Shown: piece by piece, positions 51,487 to 61,159 of the stretch
How positions within the stretch are numbered: the stretch's first letter is position 1
Layout of the letters: each line of letters begins with the position of its first letter
The notes under the pieces: model-generated
What the model saw: the letters and a program-made list of their open reading frames with translations, nothing else
Databases searched by the model: none
Told to the model about the DNA's origin: nothing
Program-made: the position numbers and the translations under genes
From: Ferruginibacter sp. HRS2-29
Lineage (GTDB): Bacteria > Bacteroidota > Bacteroidia > Chitinophagales > Chitinophagaceae
Assembly (NCBI RefSeq): GCF_024343615.1
Contig: NZ_RJUB01000007.1
Location: forward strand, 1 to 64,000
Reading direction: 5' to 3'
Length of the DNA: 64,000 nt

Positions 51487-51638
51487 TTGCGGATCAGTTT
51501 TTTGCTATATGACCTGGCCTCCTCCAGGGAAAATGTCTTCTCTGGAGCTGATTTTAATGCGGCTTTCTTTTGCAAGGCATGATATTCCCTGGCAGGAATC
51601 AACACATATTTCTTTTTATCAATAACAACTTCAGTCAT
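51468..51638 (-). CDS. Antitoxin of a ParE-type system, 56 aa
   Basis: MTEVVIDKKKYVLIPAREYH and ALQKKAAL, followed by APEKTFSLEEARSYSKKLIRKWAAEK. The form (a short N-terminal strand with YVLIPAREY, a Lys-rich middle and a helical tail) matches the small antitoxins paired with ParE/RelE toxins in Bacteroidota. It overlaps the decayed toxin gene by 19 bp, the usual antitoxin-first arrangement. It is intact although its toxin is broken, so it may still regulate its own promoter or act against a toxin encoded elsewhere. Confidence 0.7.
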   Translation of the reverse strand: MTEVVIDKKKYVLIPAREYHALQKKAALKSAPEKTFSLEEARSYSKKLIRKWAAEK

Positions 51639-51779
51639 TTGTGGGTCATTTCACCAAATTTAAAAAAATTATGCCAATACATCTTAATTAAAAAATTTAA
51701 CAAAATAATTCTTGCTGCAAATCCAGTTTGAAGTTTTTCGCATATTTTTTGATAAATAAGATTCAAATAAAACTCATCA

Positions 51780-52079
51780 ATGAACAACAACAAAACGTTG
51801 CCGCCGCTGGCCTTCTGCCTCCTTTTTGATGCCATCGGTTACCTCAGTTTTTCCATTCCTTTCGTAGGCGAATTCGCCGATGTGATCTGGGCGCCACTTT
51901 CCGCCATGATCTTTTATAATATGTTCGGTGGAAAAATGGGCGTTTTCGGCGGAGCCTTCAGTTTCCTGGAAGAATTGTTGCCGTTTACCGACATCATTCC
52001 CACTTTCACCATTTCGTGGCTGATAAGGTCGAGGGCCATGGCCAGGCAAAACCTCAATAAGGTGGTCGTACTGAAATAA
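51780..52079 (+). CDS. Small conserved membrane protein, 99 aa
   Basis: 99 residues from the ATG at 51780. It has hydrophobic segments at about 9-27 and 33-62 with GYLSFSIPFVGEFADVIWAPLSAMIFYNMFGGKMG, then FSFLEELLPFTDIIPTFTISW and a basic C-terminus. The pattern is conserved among Bacteroidota but has no known function that I can name. No close neighbour suggests a pathway. It ends in a terminator-like hairpin at 52101-52130. Confidence 0.65.
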   Translation: MNNNKTLPPLAFCLLFDAIGYLSFSIPFVGEFADVIWAPLSAMIFYNMFGGKMGVFGGAFSFLEELLPFTDIIPTFTISWLIRSRAMARQNLNKVVVLK

Positions 52080-52100
52080 TTACCGTACATATAATTATAT

Positions 52101-52130
52101 AACCCGTTGGAAATTTCCGCGGGTTTTTTG
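52101..52130 (+). terminator. Hairpin terminator
   Basis: AACCCG (52101-52106) pairs with CGGGTT (52119-52124), with an inner GGAAA/TTTCC stem and a bulge, followed by a T run to 52129. It serves the 99-aa membrane protein gene. Confidence 0.7.
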
Positions 52131-52233
52131 TTGACTAATTGAGTATATTACCCTCCCGTTTTATAAGTGATCAAATTCCGGCCAATGATTGGGTACGGAT
52201 ATTTTTTAAACTGAATTTTTAAACAACACTTCA

Positions 52234-54138
52234 ATGAAAAGAACCATCTTGCTGCTAGCTTTCCTGGCAGGCGTCTTCCAATTATCTGCCCAGACAAATT
52301 TCACGGCGCTGAAAATTTCCCCGGCTTACCCCAGACAAAGCGGGAAAGTAAATTTCGAATACAACAAAAGTTATTCGCCGCTTATCAAGCAGGCAGGTGT
52401 GGAAGCAGTAGTATATCTCTTTGCTAAAAACGGCTCTTATAAACTGACAGAACCGGCTCTTGTTAAAAAAGGGAATCTTTACAGCGGTAATATTGCGCTG
52501 GATACCAATACAGTCGCCATCGCTTTCTCTTTCAGTTACGGCGAAGAAAAAGATGGCAATGGCAGCAAAGGATACATCGTGCCGGTGTATACAGACAAAA
52601 ACGTACCCGTGAAAGAATATTATGCCGCTACCAGCAACCTCAACAATGGTATGGGGGAATATCTCCTGGGAATGTCGACTGATGCTGAAAGGTCATTGTC
52701 AATATTGGAAGAAGGGATCAAACAATACCCTGAACTGAAATCCGAACCGTCTTTTTTCAGCACTTATCTTAATGTGATCAACCGTGCAAAAAAGAAAGAA
52801 GCAGTTCCCATCATCTATGCTGAACTGGCGGCGTTCGAAGCCAAAGGCAACTTGTCTGAAAATGCTTACAATGTATTGATACAGGCCTATGCCCGCGACA
52901 AGAAAAAAGAAAAAGTGGATAGCCTTGTAGCTGCAAGAAATGCCGCTTTCCCTAACGGTGATTGGGTGAAGAATGAAGCAGGAGCAGCTTTCAGCAAGGA
53001 AAAAGATCCGGCAAAAAAACTGGAATTGTTCAACGCATACCTGGCGAAATATCCGGATGCCAATAAAGACCTTGTCGACAACTACAGGTCGCAGCTGGCC
53101 AACGCGTATGCTAAAGCAAAAAACTTTACCGCTTACAACGAGTGGAATAATAAGATCACTAAAAAATCAATCGCTGCATCCAACAATAACAGCCTCGGCT
53201 GGAATATGGCAGAAGCAGATGATAATGTACCGGAAGCAAAAAAAATGTCAGCAGCAGCAACTGCTTATGCAAAAAATGAAATGCTTAAACCAACGGACAA
53301 AAAACCCGATTTCTATACTAAAAAGCAATGGGATAAACAGCGCAGATCCACGTACGCGATGTATGGCGATACGTATGCCTATATCCTTTACAAAGAAGGT
53401 AATTATAAAGAAGGCTTTACTTATGCAAAAGATGCTGCCACCATCAACGATCTGAAAGATGCTGAATTGAATGAGCGTTATGCATTACTGGCAGAAAAAG
53501 TGTTGCCTCCGGCAGAATCAAAAAAACTGATCGAAAAATTTGTAAAAGAGGGAGTGGCTACTTCAAAAGTAAAAGAATCATTGAAGACCCTGTATACTGC
53601 TGAAAAGAAAAGTGATGCCGGTTTTGATGCTTACCTGGCTGCTTTGGAAGCTACGGCAAAAGTGAAGAAAAGGCAAGAGATCGCTAAAACAATGATCAGC
53701 GATGCCGCCCCTAAATTCTCCCTCAAAGATTTTGATGGTAAAACAGTCTCTCTCGACGACCTGAAAGGAAAGATCGTGATAGTAGACTTCTGGGCTACCT
53801 GGTGCGGTCCTTGCATCGCTTCCATGCCGGGCATGAACAAGGCCCTGGCAAAATACAAAGACAATGAAAATGTAAAATTCCTGTTCGTAGATACCTGGGA
53901 AAATGTAGATAACAAACTGGAAAACGCGAAGGACTTCATGGCAAAGAAAAATTATCCTTTTCATGTATTGATGGATACGGAAGATAAAGTGGTGACCGAT
54001 TTCAAAGTAAGCGGTATCCCTACAAAATTCATTATCGACAAAGAAGGCAAAGTGCGGTTTAAAGCAGTTGGCTTCAACGGGAATGAGGATGAACTGGTAG
54101 AAGAATTATCTACGATGATCGAACTGGCAGGAAGCTAA
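52234..54138 (+). CDS. Exported TlpA-like thioredoxin with a helical repeat N-terminus
   Basis: 634 residues. Signal peptide (1-20, LSAQ), an N-terminal beta domain (about 25-130), then helical TPR-like repeats (about 140-480: TDAERSLSILEEGIKQYPELK, NAYNVLIQAYARDKKKEKVDSL, EGNYKEGFTYAKDA). The C-terminal thioredoxin/TlpA domain (about 490-630) carries DFWATWCGPCIASMPG (WCGPC) and the cis-proline region KVSGIPTKFIIDKEG. It acts in the periplasm as a thiol oxidoreductase; fusions of this kind occur in Bacteroidota, but the substrate is unknown. Confidence 0.88.
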   Translation: MKRTILLLAFLAGVFQLSAQTNFTALKISPAYPRQSGKVNFEYNKSYSPLIKQAGVEAVVYLFAKNGSYKLTEPALVKKGNLYSGNIALDTNTVAIAFSFSYGEEKDGNGSKGYIVPVYTDKNVPVKEYYAATSNLNNGMGEYLLGMSTDAERSLSILEEGIKQYPELKSEPSFFSTYLNVINRAKKKEAVPIIYAELAAFEAKGNLSENAYNVLIQAYARDKKKEKVDSLVAARNAAFPNGDWVKNEAGAAFSKEKDPAKKLELFNAYLAKYPDANKDLVDNYRSQLANAYAKAKNFTAYNEWNNKITKKSIAASNNNSLGWNMAEADDNVPEAKKMSAAATAYAKNEMLKPTDKKPDFYTKKQWDKQRRSTYAMYGDTYAYILYKEGNYKEGFTYAKDAATINDLKDAELNERYALLAEKVLPPAESKKLIEKFVKEGVATSKVKESLKTLYTAEKKSDAGFDAYLAALEATAKVKKRQEIAKTMISDAAPKFSLKDFDGKTVSLDDLKGKIVIVDFWATWCGPCIASMPGMNKALAKYKDNENVKFLFVDTWENVDNKLENAKDFMAKKNYPFHVLMDTEDKVVTDFKVSGIPTKFIIDKEGKVRFKAVGFNGNEDELVEELSTMIELAGS

Positions 54139-54156
54139 AGATCTCTGTTAAAGAAT

Positions 54157-54188
54157 AAAGCCCCGGTACCAAAAGTATCGGGGCTTTT
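54157..54188 (+). terminator. Rho-independent terminator
   Basis: AAAGCCCCGGTAC (54157-54169) pairs with GTATCGGGGCTTTT (54175-54188) with one mismatch and a 5-nt loop, ending in T residues. It ends the TlpA-like gene. Confidence 0.85.
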
Positions 54189-54197
54189 AGATTGGAA

Positions 54198-54345
54198 GGA
54201 GGGATCACAGATTTGAAAGGGATGAAGGGGATTGCACAGATTATTTTCACTTCGTGAAAACTGAAATGCAGGTTACATTAAATTGACTTCAGTGAATAAG
54301 TTGTTATACTTATAAACTGCATTTCGGTTTTCGGGTCATTTCATT
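54198..54345. repeat. Family C palindrome copy 4, right end lost
   Basis: The left half (54203-54275: GGATCACAGATT, GGGATGAAGGGGATTGCACA, CACTTCGTGAAAACTGAAATG) aligns with copy 1 (389-460) at roughly 80 percent. The right side keeps TACTTATAAACTGCATTTCG (54308-54327), which matches copy 1 at about 496-510. The inverse of the outer left arm is missing. It is the strongest evidence that copy 1 is a dispersed family. It contains no gene. Confidence 0.7.
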
Positions 54346-54479
54346 CCAGTTCTCCTGGCAGGGTTCAGGAATTGCAAGTTGAAGTTGGATCATAGCAGTC
54401 AGGTTTTCGGGTGAATATGTAACGTATAAATATGTGTTATGTATTGGATGACAAGAAAAAATAAAAATATGTTGCATAA

Positions 54480-54525
54480 GTTGACAACTGCCACCAGTTG
54501 TCAACTCGGTAGAGTAGTCAACTCA
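54480..54525. repeat. Perfect 11-bp hairpin plus GTAGTCAACTC words
   Basis: GTTGACAACTG (54480-54490) and CAGTTGTCAAC (54495-54505) form a perfect stem with a 4-nt loop, followed by words ending GTAGTCAACTC that match the tandem units at 43296-43365. It lies about 50 bp upstream of the uvrB start and could affect its leader. Confidence 0.7.
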
Positions 54526-54575
54526 AAACATACCGGAAGCAAAATCGCCGACTTTATTCTTAACTTTACACACTT

Positions 54576-56612
54576 ATGCCATTCAAATTACACTCCTCCT
54601 ATACACCCGCCGGCGATCAGCCCGCCGCCATCGCACAACTGACCGAAGGGATACTCAACGGCGAAAGACATCAGACCTTGCTGGGCGTTACCGGAAGCGG
54701 TAAAACCTTCACCATGGCCAACGTGATACAGAATGTACAAAGGCCCACACTTGTGCTTACGCACAATAAGACTCTGGTGGCGCAATTATACGGTGAGTTC
54801 AAACAATTTTTCCCTGATAATGCAGTGGGTTACTTCGTTTCTTACTACGATTATTACCAGCCTGAAGCCTATATGCCTGTCAGCAATACCTACATCGAAA
54901 AAGACCTCAGCATCAACGAAGAGCTGGATAAACTTCGCCTGCAGGCTACGGCACAATTGCTCAGCGGCCGCCGCGACATCATCGTTGTGGCAAGTGTGAG
55001 CTGCATCTACGGTATGGGAAACCCTGCGGAATATGAGAACGGCATCATCCGTATCCACCAGGGGCAGGTGATCTCCCGCCAGGGATTTTTGCATGCACTG
55101 GTAAATTCATTGTACCAACGCAGCCAGGGAGATTTTACCAGGGGAACTTTCCGGGTGAAAGGCGATACGATCGACATCAATCTTCCGTATGTGGATTTTG
55201 GTTACCGGGTAAGCTTTTTCGGCGATGAGATCGAAAGCATAGAAACGCTGGAACTTACTACCGGCAAGCGTATCAGTACTGTGGAAAATGCGGCGATCTT
55301 TCCGGCCACCTTATATCTTGCGCCAAAAGATATGCTGGCACAGGTGATCGGTGAGATACAGGATGAATGTGCCGCACAGGTCACTTATTTCAAGAACAGC
55401 GGAAAATTCATTGAAGCGCAACGCATCGAAGAACGTGTGAATTACGATCTTGAAATGATCCGTGAGTTAGGTTACTGCAATGGCATTGAAAATTACTCCC
55501 GCTTTTTTGACCGTCGTTCGCCCGGCGCCCGCCCATTCTGTCTTTTGGATTATTTTCCCAAAGATTTTTTATGCATCATCGATGAAAGCCATCAGACCAT
55601 TCCGCAGGTGAGCGGCATGTATGGCGGCGACAGAAGCCGAAAACTGGTACTCGTAGATTATGGTTTCCGCCTTCCATCGGCAATGGATAACCGTCCGCAG
55701 AATTTTCATGAGTTTGAAAACCTTGTCAACCAGACCGTGTATGTGTCGGCTACGCCGGGCGAATACGAACTCGAAAAAAGCGAAGGGGTGGTGGTAGAAC
55801 AGGTAGTAAGGCCAACGGGATTGCTTGATCCGCCGATAGAGATCCGCCCTTCCATCAACCAGATAGACGACCTGCTGGAAGCCATAGACGAAAGAGTGAA
55901 ACAAGGCGATCGTGTGCTGGTGACAACCCTTACAAAACGTATGGCGGAAGAAATGGATAAATACCTTCACCGCATCGATATAAAAAGTAAATACATCCAC
56001 AGCGAAGTGGATACGCTCGAACGGGTGGAGATCTTACGCGAACTCCGCCTCGGCATCATCGATGTGCTGGTGGGCGTGAACCTGCTGAGGGAAGGGCTCG
56101 ATCTGCCCGAAGTATCACTGGTGGCAATACTGGATGCCGACAAGGAAGGGTTTCTTCGTAATGAAAGAAGCCTTACGCAGACCGCAGGAAGGGCAGCCCG
56201 AAATGTAAATGGACTGGTAATATTTTATGCAGATAAAATGACGGAGAGTATGCAAAAAACAATTGATGAAACAACCCGCCGCCGCGAAAAACAAATAGCA
56301 TACAACATTGAACATAATATTACCCCGACCACCATCATCAAAACAAAAGAACAGGTTTTTGCCCAGGGCAGTGTGCTCGATGTAAAAGGGTACGACCCCA
56401 GCAATCCGTATGCGTTGCAGGGCGATGAAGACATCATCAAAGTGGCAGCAGAAGAACAGGAAACTTATAAGACCATTCCACAGATGGAGAAGGCGATAGC
56501 CCGTGTGAAAAAAGAAATGGAAAAAGCGGCGAAGGATCTCGATTTCATGGAAGCGGCGAGGTTGCGAGATGAAATGTTCAAGATGAAAAAGGAACTGGAG
56601 GAAATGAAATGA
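54576..56612 (+). CDS. uvrB: Excinuclease ABC subunit B
   Basis: 678 residues, typical length. Walker A VTGSGKTFTMAN (about 38-49), the UvrB beta-hairpin with VSYYDYYQPEAYMP, DEFHQTIPQ-like (here DESHQTIPQVSG), Walker VI helicase motif QTAGRAARN, and a C-terminal UVR domain (KAAKDLDFMEAARLRDEMFKMKKELEEM) that binds UvrC. It loads on damaged DNA with UvrA and positions UvrC for incision. uvrA and uvrC are not in the window. Confidence 0.97.
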   Translation: MPFKLHSSYTPAGDQPAAIAQLTEGILNGERHQTLLGVTGSGKTFTMANVIQNVQRPTLVLTHNKTLVAQLYGEFKQFFPDNAVGYFVSYYDYYQPEAYMPVSNTYIEKDLSINEELDKLRLQATAQLLSGRRDIIVVASVSCIYGMGNPAEYENGIIRIHQGQVISRQGFLHALVNSLYQRSQGDFTRGTFRVKGDTIDINLPYVDFGYRVSFFGDEIESIETLELTTGKRISTVENAAIFPATLYLAPKDMLAQVIGEIQDECAAQVTYFKNSGKFIEAQRIEERVNYDLEMIRELGYCNGIENYSRFFDRRSPGARPFCLLDYFPKDFLCIIDESHQTIPQVSGMYGGDRSRKLVLVDYGFRLPSAMDNRPQNFHEFENLVNQTVYVSATPGEYELEKSEGVVVEQVVRPTGLLDPPIEIRPSINQIDDLLEAIDERVKQGDRVLVTTLTKRMAEEMDKYLHRIDIKSKYIHSEVDTLERVEILRELRLGIIDVLVGVNLLREGLDLPEVSLVAILDADKEGFLRNERSLTQTAGRAARNVNGLVIFYADKMTESMQKTIDETTRRREKQIAYNIEHNITPTTIIKTKEQVFAQGSVLDVKGYDPSNPYALQGDEDIIKVAAEEQETYKTIPQMEKAIARVKKEMEKAAKDLDFMEAARLRDEMFKMKKELEEMK

Positions 56613-56630
56613 TTTTTAATTAGTACAGTC

Positions 56631-56701
56631 ATTGCGAGCCAGGCGAGGCATTTCCTGAAAAGGTTACATACCAGGAGGTTGCCTCGTTTGGCCAGCAACG
56701 A
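56631..56701. repeat. Imperfect inverted repeat of GCGAGGCA type
   Basis: TCATTGCGAGCCAGGCGAGG (56630-56649) and its imperfect complement (56672-56701, ending TTGGCCAGCAACGA) pair over about 22 of 30 positions. On the minus strand the repeat begins directly after metH's TAG stop (56702-56704). It lies between convergent uvrB and metH. Confidence 0.7.
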
Positions 56702-59422
56702 CTACTCCAGTATCGGTCTCAACCACCTCGTTACCTCTTCCAATGGCATTCCTTTTCTTTCGGTATAATCTTCCAGCTGATCTTTTTCTATTTTACCCAC
56801 ACCAAAATATTTACTTTCAGGGTGCGCAAAATACCATCCGCAAACGGAAGATGCCGGATACATCGCCAGTGATTCTGTAAGATGGATACCGGTGGCTTCT
56901 TCGCCGCCGAGCAGTTCAAAGAGTTTGTATTTTTCCGTATGGTCCGGGCAGGCGGGATAACCCGGCGCCGGGCGGATGCCTTGATATTCTTCTTTGATCA
57001 ACTGCTCATTGTCGAGGTGTTCATCCGTTACATACCCCCACAATTCCGTACGTGTCTTTTTGTGCAGCAGCTCCGCAAAAGCCTCTGCCAGCCTGTCGGC
57101 CAGCGCCTGCAAGGTGATCTTGCTGTAATCATCCAGCGCTTGCTCAAAACGTTTGATATGCGGTTCTATTCCATGTATGGTAACGGAGAAAGCCCCCAGG
57201 TGATCCTGTGCCGGATGGCCTTCGGGTGCTATGAAATCAGCCAGGCTGAGATTGGGTTGACCGGCCGCTTTTTTAATCTGCTGGCGCAAAAATTCCAGCT
57301 TCTGTATCTTTCCGTCATCGTGTACATGCACCGAATCGGCAGCCACTTTATTGGCTTCCCAGAAACCAACCACACCCTGTGCTGTGAGCCATTTTTCGTC
57401 GATGATCTTCTTCAGTAATTTCTGCGCATCGTTGTAGAGATTGGTCGCTTCCTTACCCACCACTTCATCGGTCAGTATCGCCGGAAATTTTCCGTGTAAT
57501 TCCCATGCGATGAAAAACGGTTGCCAGTCGATGAACTCCGCGATCTCATCCAGCGGATAATCATTGAATACTTTCGTGCCGGTAAAAGCTGGCTTCACCG
57601 GTTTAAATTCTTCCCAGGCAATAGCCGCAGGATTTTGCTGTGCTTCCGCAAATGTGAGGTATTGCTTGGCTGATTTTTTATTACCAAAATCAGTTTTCAG
57701 TTTTTCGTATTCTTTTTTGATGCCTTCGAGGAAGGGGCCTTTCGTTTCTTTATTGAGCAAACTACCGGCCACGGTTACACTACGGCTGGCATCGAGTACA
57801 TGCACTACGCCATTTTCATATTCCGGGGCAATTTTTACGGCGGTATGCATACGGCTGGTGGTAGCGCCGCCGATCAGCAGCGGAAGGTCCATCTGCTGGC
57901 GTGCCATTTCGCGGCCTATGTATACCATCTCATCAAGAGAAGGCGTGATCAGGCCGCTGAGGCCGATGATATCTACATTATGTTTTTTCGCTTCCGATAA
58001 GATCTTATCCGCGGGTACCATCACCCCAAGATCAATGATGTCGTATCCATTACAACCCAGCACCACACCCACGATATTTTTGCCGATATCATGCACATCG
58101 CCTTTTACGGTTGCCAGCAGGATCTTTGCGGCGCCGGCGCCTTCTTCATTTACTGTGCCTGCGGCGATATGCGCCAAACGTTTGTCTTCTTTTTCCTGCT
58201 CAATGTAAGGCGTCAAAACAGCTACAGCTTTTTTCATCACCCGGGCACTTTTTACCACCTGTGGCAAAAACATTTTTCCTGCACCAAAAAGATCCCCCAC
58301 AATATTCATCCCATCCATCAGCGGCCCTTCTATCACGTCGAGCGGCTTGGGATATTTTTGCCGGGCTTCTTCGGTATCCTGGTCGATGTAGTCTGTAATG
58401 CCATTCACCAAAGAATGCGCCATGCGTTTTTCTACGGCTTCCAGTCTCCAGCTTTCGTCTTTTACAATTTCTTTTCCTTTGGCTTTTACGGTTTCAGCAA
58501 ACTGGATAAGTTTTTCGGTAGCGCCATTGTCATCATTGTTCCGGTTGAGGATCACATCTTCACACAGCGCTTTCAGCGTGGGTTCTATCTCATCGTATAC
58601 CACCAGCTGTCCGGCATTCACGATGCCCATATCCATACCCGCGGCAATGGCGTAATACAGAAACACGCTGTGGATGGCTTCCCTCACGTGATCATTACCA
58701 CGGAAAGAAAAAGAGACGTTGCTTACACCACCGCTCACTTTTGCCAGCGGCATCAGCCTTTTGATCTCACGGGTACCTTCGATGAAATCAACAGCATAAT
58801 TATTATGCTCTTCAATACCGGTCGCTATCGCGAAAATGTTGGGATCGAAAATGATATCCTGCGGATCGTAGCCAACCTGTTCGGTGAGGATCTTATAAGC
58901 CCGGTGACAGATCTCCACTTTTCGGTCCTTGGTATCGGCCTGTCCTACTTCATCGAAAGCCATTACGATCACGGAAGCGCCATAACTTTTACAGATGAAG
59001 GCCTGTTCGATGAATTTTTCTTCTCCTTCTTTCATGGAGATGGAGTTCACGATACACTTTCCCTGCACGCATTTTAGTCCGGCTTCAATGATCGCGAACT
59101 TGCTGCTGTCGATCATGATGGGTATCCTGGCGATGTCTGGTTCGGCCTGTACCAGGTTGAGGAAAGTGGTCATGGCTTCCACGCCTTCCAGCATGGCATC
59201 ATCCATGTTTACGTCAATTACCTGCGCCCCGCTTTCTACCTGCTGGCGGGCTACGGAGAGGGCTTCTTCGTATTGGCCGTCGCGGATGAGGCGGGCGAAT
59301 TTTTTACTACCGGTAACGTTGGTACGTTCACCTACGTTGATGAAATTTGTCTCCGGCCGCACGATGAGCGGCTCGAGTCCGCTGAGGCGGAGATAAGGTT
59401 TTATATGTGTAATGTCACTCAT
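56702..59422 (-). CDS. metH: Methionine synthase, B12- and folate-binding half (split MetH)
   Basis: 906 residues from the ATG at 59422, carrying MetH's last three modules: pterin-binding (about 25-290: [17 protein letters not shown]), cap plus cobalamin-binding (about 310-570) with the axial ligand in [25 protein letters not shown] (H444), and SAM-binding activation (about 590-900) with [22 protein letters not shown]. Together with the 59968-60984 gene it should form a complete cobalamin-dependent enzyme that methylates homocysteine. Splitting of metH into adjacent genes is common in Bacteroidota. A GxxExxY element interrupts the pair, which is unusual. Confidence 0.95.
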   Translation of the reverse strand: MSDITHIKPYLRLSGLEPLIVRPETNFINVGERTNVTGSKKFARLIRDGQYEEALSVARQQVESGAQVIDVNMDDAMLEGVEAMTTFLNLVQAEPDIARIPIMIDSSKFAIIEAGLKCVQGKCIVNSISMKEGEEKFIEQAFICKSYGASVIVMAFDEVGQADTKDRKVEICHRAYKILTEQVGYDPQDIIFDPNIFAIATGIEEHNNYAVDFIEGTREIKRLMPLAKVSGGVSNVSFSFRGNDHVREAIHSVFLYYAIAAGMDMGIVNAGQLVVYDEIEPTLKALCEDVILNRNNDDNGATEKLIQFAETVKAKGKEIVKDESWRLEAVEKRMAHSLVNGITDYIDQDTEEARQKYPKPLDVIEGPLMDGMNIVGDLFGAGKMFLPQVVKSARVMKKAVAVLTPYIEQEKEDKRLAHIAAGTVNEEGAGAAKILLATVKGDVHDIGKNIVGVVLGCNGYDIIDLGVMVPADKILSEAKKHNVDIIGLSGLITPSLDEMVYIGREMARQQMDLPLLIGGATTSRMHTAVKIAPEYENGVVHVLDASRSVTVAGSLLNKETKGPFLEGIKKEYEKLKTDFGNKKSAKQYLTFAEAQQNPAAIAWEEFKPVKPAFTGTKVFNDYPLDEIAEFIDWQPFFIAWELHGKFPAILTDEVVGKEATNLYNDAQKLLKKIIDEKWLTAQGVVGFWEANKVAADSVHVHDDGKIQKLEFLRQQIKKAAGQPNLSLADFIAPEGHPAQDHLGAFSVTIHGIEPHIKRFEQALDDYSKITLQALADRLAEAFAELLHKKTRTELWGYVTDEHLDNEQLIKEEYQGIRPAPGYPACPDHTEKYKLFELLGGEEATGIHLTESLAMYPASSVCGWYFAHPESKYFGVGKIEKDQLEDYTERKGMPLEEVTRWLRPILE

Positions 59423-59423
59423 G

Positions 59424-59899
59424 TTTTTAACCACAAAGGCGCAAAGAGCACCAAGTTCACTAAGTTTTTAATTTATAATTCTGCTTATTCCATCCTTCAT
59501 TAAAGGGACATGAAAGTTTATTAAAAATCCTAAACGTTTATCAGATAGCTTCATATAACTTAATAACTGGGCTTTCCATAAACTATTAAATTTTTCCTGC
59601 GCTTTAAATTCAATTATTATCCGGTCTTCTACCAAACAATCTAAACGAAGGCCACTATCGATTTCCATTTCTTTATAAATTATTGGAACATGTGCTTCAT
59701 TTATAAAATTTATTTCTCTTTCACGAAGCTCGTAATAGAAACATTTTTTATAAACAGACTCCAATAATCCCGGGCCTAACTGTTTATGAATATGGATTGC
59801 TATGTCAACGATCTGACTTGCCAACCATTCTTCTCCCTCTTCAATTAACTGATACATTCTTTGTGTTTCTTTGTTTCTTGGTGACTTTGTGGTTAAAAA
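59424..59899. mobile_element. Inverted-repeat element carrying the GxxExxY gene, inside the split metH operon
   Basis: Outer 15-bp inverted repeats TTTTTAACCACAAAG (59424-59438) and its complement (59885-59899) are exact, and looser CACAAAG/CACCAAG words continue inward on both sides up to the gene's start (59857) and close to its stop (59468). The element starts 1 bp from the metH half gene's ATG. It uses the same word type as the 6240-6334 palindrome. More CACAGAG-like words follow to 59960. Sequence order and orientation place it between the two metH halves on the same strand. No target duplication was seen. Confidence 0.65.
59468..59857 (-). CDS. GxxExxY protein (PD-(D/E)xK-like)
   Basis: 129 residues; the ATG at 59857 is chosen over a longer frame running back toward the upstream metH gene because the family signature begins here. 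The motif G30-L-L-E33-S-V-Y36 names the family. D72 in LRLDCLVEDR and E82-F-K84 in IIIEFKAQEK form the PD-(D/E)xK nuclease-like pattern, with E33 as a further acidic residue. Its enzymatic activity is not established. It is co-directional with both metH halves and 545 bp separate those halves. The gene is bounded by inverted repeats, like the S23 gene at 12528. Confidence 0.9.
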   Translation of the reverse strand: MYQLIEEGEEWLASQIVDIAIHIHKQLGPGLLESVYKKCFYYELREREINFINEAHVPIIYKEMEIDSGLRLDCLVEDRIIIEFKAQEKFNSLWKAQLLSYMKLSDKRLGFLINFHVPLMKDGISRIIN

Positions 59900-59967
59900 A
59901 ATAACACACAAATAAACATCAAAAAACTCAGTGCTCCTCTGTGAAAAACCTCCCCAAACTCTGTGAT

Positions 59968-60984
59968 TTACACCAGTTCTTTCTCCAGCACAGGCAATGC
60001 CCTTGGTGCAAACTTCGCCACTTCCTGTGCAATATGTTTTATATGATCCGGTGTGGTACCGCAGCATCCGCCTACAATATTGAGCCAGCCGTTGGCAGCC
60101 CATTCTTCAATGATATGTGCCGTTTCATGCGGTTGTTCGTCGTACTCTCCAAAGGCATTGGGTAATCCAGCATTCGGATACGCAGATGTAAAGCAACCGG
60201 CGATAGAGCTCAGCTCTTCAATATGCGGACGCATTTCCTGGGCACCAAGGGCGCAATTGAGGCCCACGCTCAATGGATTGGCGTGCATCACCGATACATA
60301 AAAAGCTTCCAGCGTTTGTCCGCTGAGCGTACGCCCGCTGGCATCGGTGATCGTTCCGCTGATCATTACCGGCAATTCCGGCAGGTTACGTTCTTTGAAA
60401 AAATGACGGATGGCGTAGATGGCCGCTTTGGCGTTGAGGGTATCAAAAATGGTTTCGATCAGTAAAATGTCGACACCGCCATCTACCAGCCCTTTGATCT
60501 GTTCGGTGTAAGCTGCTGCCACTTCATCAAAGGTAACGGCGCGAAAACCGGGGTTGTTTACGTCGGGCGACAGGCTCAATGTCTTGTTCAGCGGCCCGAT
60601 AGCGCCGGCCACATAACGGGGCTTCGAAGGGTCTTTGGCAGTATATTCATCCGCGGCTTCGCGGGCACATTTTGCCGAAGCAACATTGAGCTCGTATGCC
60701 AGTGATTGCATATCGTAATCCGCCTGCGCAATGGAAGTGCTGCTGAAAGTGTTGGTTTCAATGATATCCGCGCCTGCTTCCAGGTATTGTTTATGAATGC
60801 CGGTAATGATCTGCGGCTCGGTGATGCTCAGCAGGTCGTTATTGCCTTTCACATCGGTGTGCCAGTCTTTGAAACGTTCGCCACGGTAGTCCGCTTCTTC
60901 CAGCTTGTGTCGCTGGATCATGGTACCCATGGCGCCATCGATGATAAGAATGCGTTTTTTTAATTCGTCTTTGATAGTTGACAT
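59968..60984 (-). CDS. metH: Methionine synthase, homocysteine-binding half (split MetH)
   Basis: 338 residues from the ATG at 60984, chosen because AAAGGAGGATAT, a strong Shine-Dalgarno unusual in this genome, directly precedes it. The fold is a homocysteine S-methyltransferase barrel: [13 protein letters not shown] near the N-terminus, and zinc-binding cysteines C244 (GLNCALG) and C307/C308 (GGCCGTTP). It binds homocysteine and zinc and passes the substrate to the cobalamin domain encoded by the partner gene. It is the first gene of the transcript; the GxxExxY element and the second half follow. The strong RBS is probably for high expression. Confidence 0.94.
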   Translation of the reverse strand: MSTIKDELKKRILIIDGAMGTMIQRHKLEEADYRGERFKDWHTDVKGNNDLLSITEPQIITGIHKQYLEAGADIIETNTFSSTSIAQADYDMQSLAYELNVASAKCAREAADEYTAKDPSKPRYVAGAIGPLNKTLSLSPDVNNPGFRAVTFDEVAAAYTEQIKGLVDGGVDILLIETIFDTLNAKAAIYAIRHFFKERNLPELPVMISGTITDASGRTLSGQTLEAFYVSVMHANPLSVGLNCALGAQEMRPHIEELSSIAGCFTSAYPNAGLPNAFGEYDEQPHETAHIIEEWAANGWLNIVGGCCGTTPDHIKHIAQEVAKFAPRALPVLEKELV

Positions 60985-61159
60985 ATATCCTCCTTTTATT
61001 TGCTGCGAAGCATACGCCTGCATACAAAATTTTTAACTGCTACAGTAATTACCGGTGAACTATTAACGAAGGACAAATCCTGGTGGGTGTGGGGAGATGG
61101 GCTCGTTTATTAGTTCAATGGAAACATTCCGCAAGGGGTGAACAATAAACAAATCCGCC

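Noticed and set aside
51317..51625. 102-codon plus-strand ORF
   Set aside because: It lies antisense to the antitoxin and decayed toxin, which have clear family signatures; it has no motif of its own.
59858..60103. N-terminal extension of the GxxExxY protein
   Set aside because: This frame runs through the CACAAAG repeat and antisense-like sequence of the upstream metH half; the family begins at 59857.
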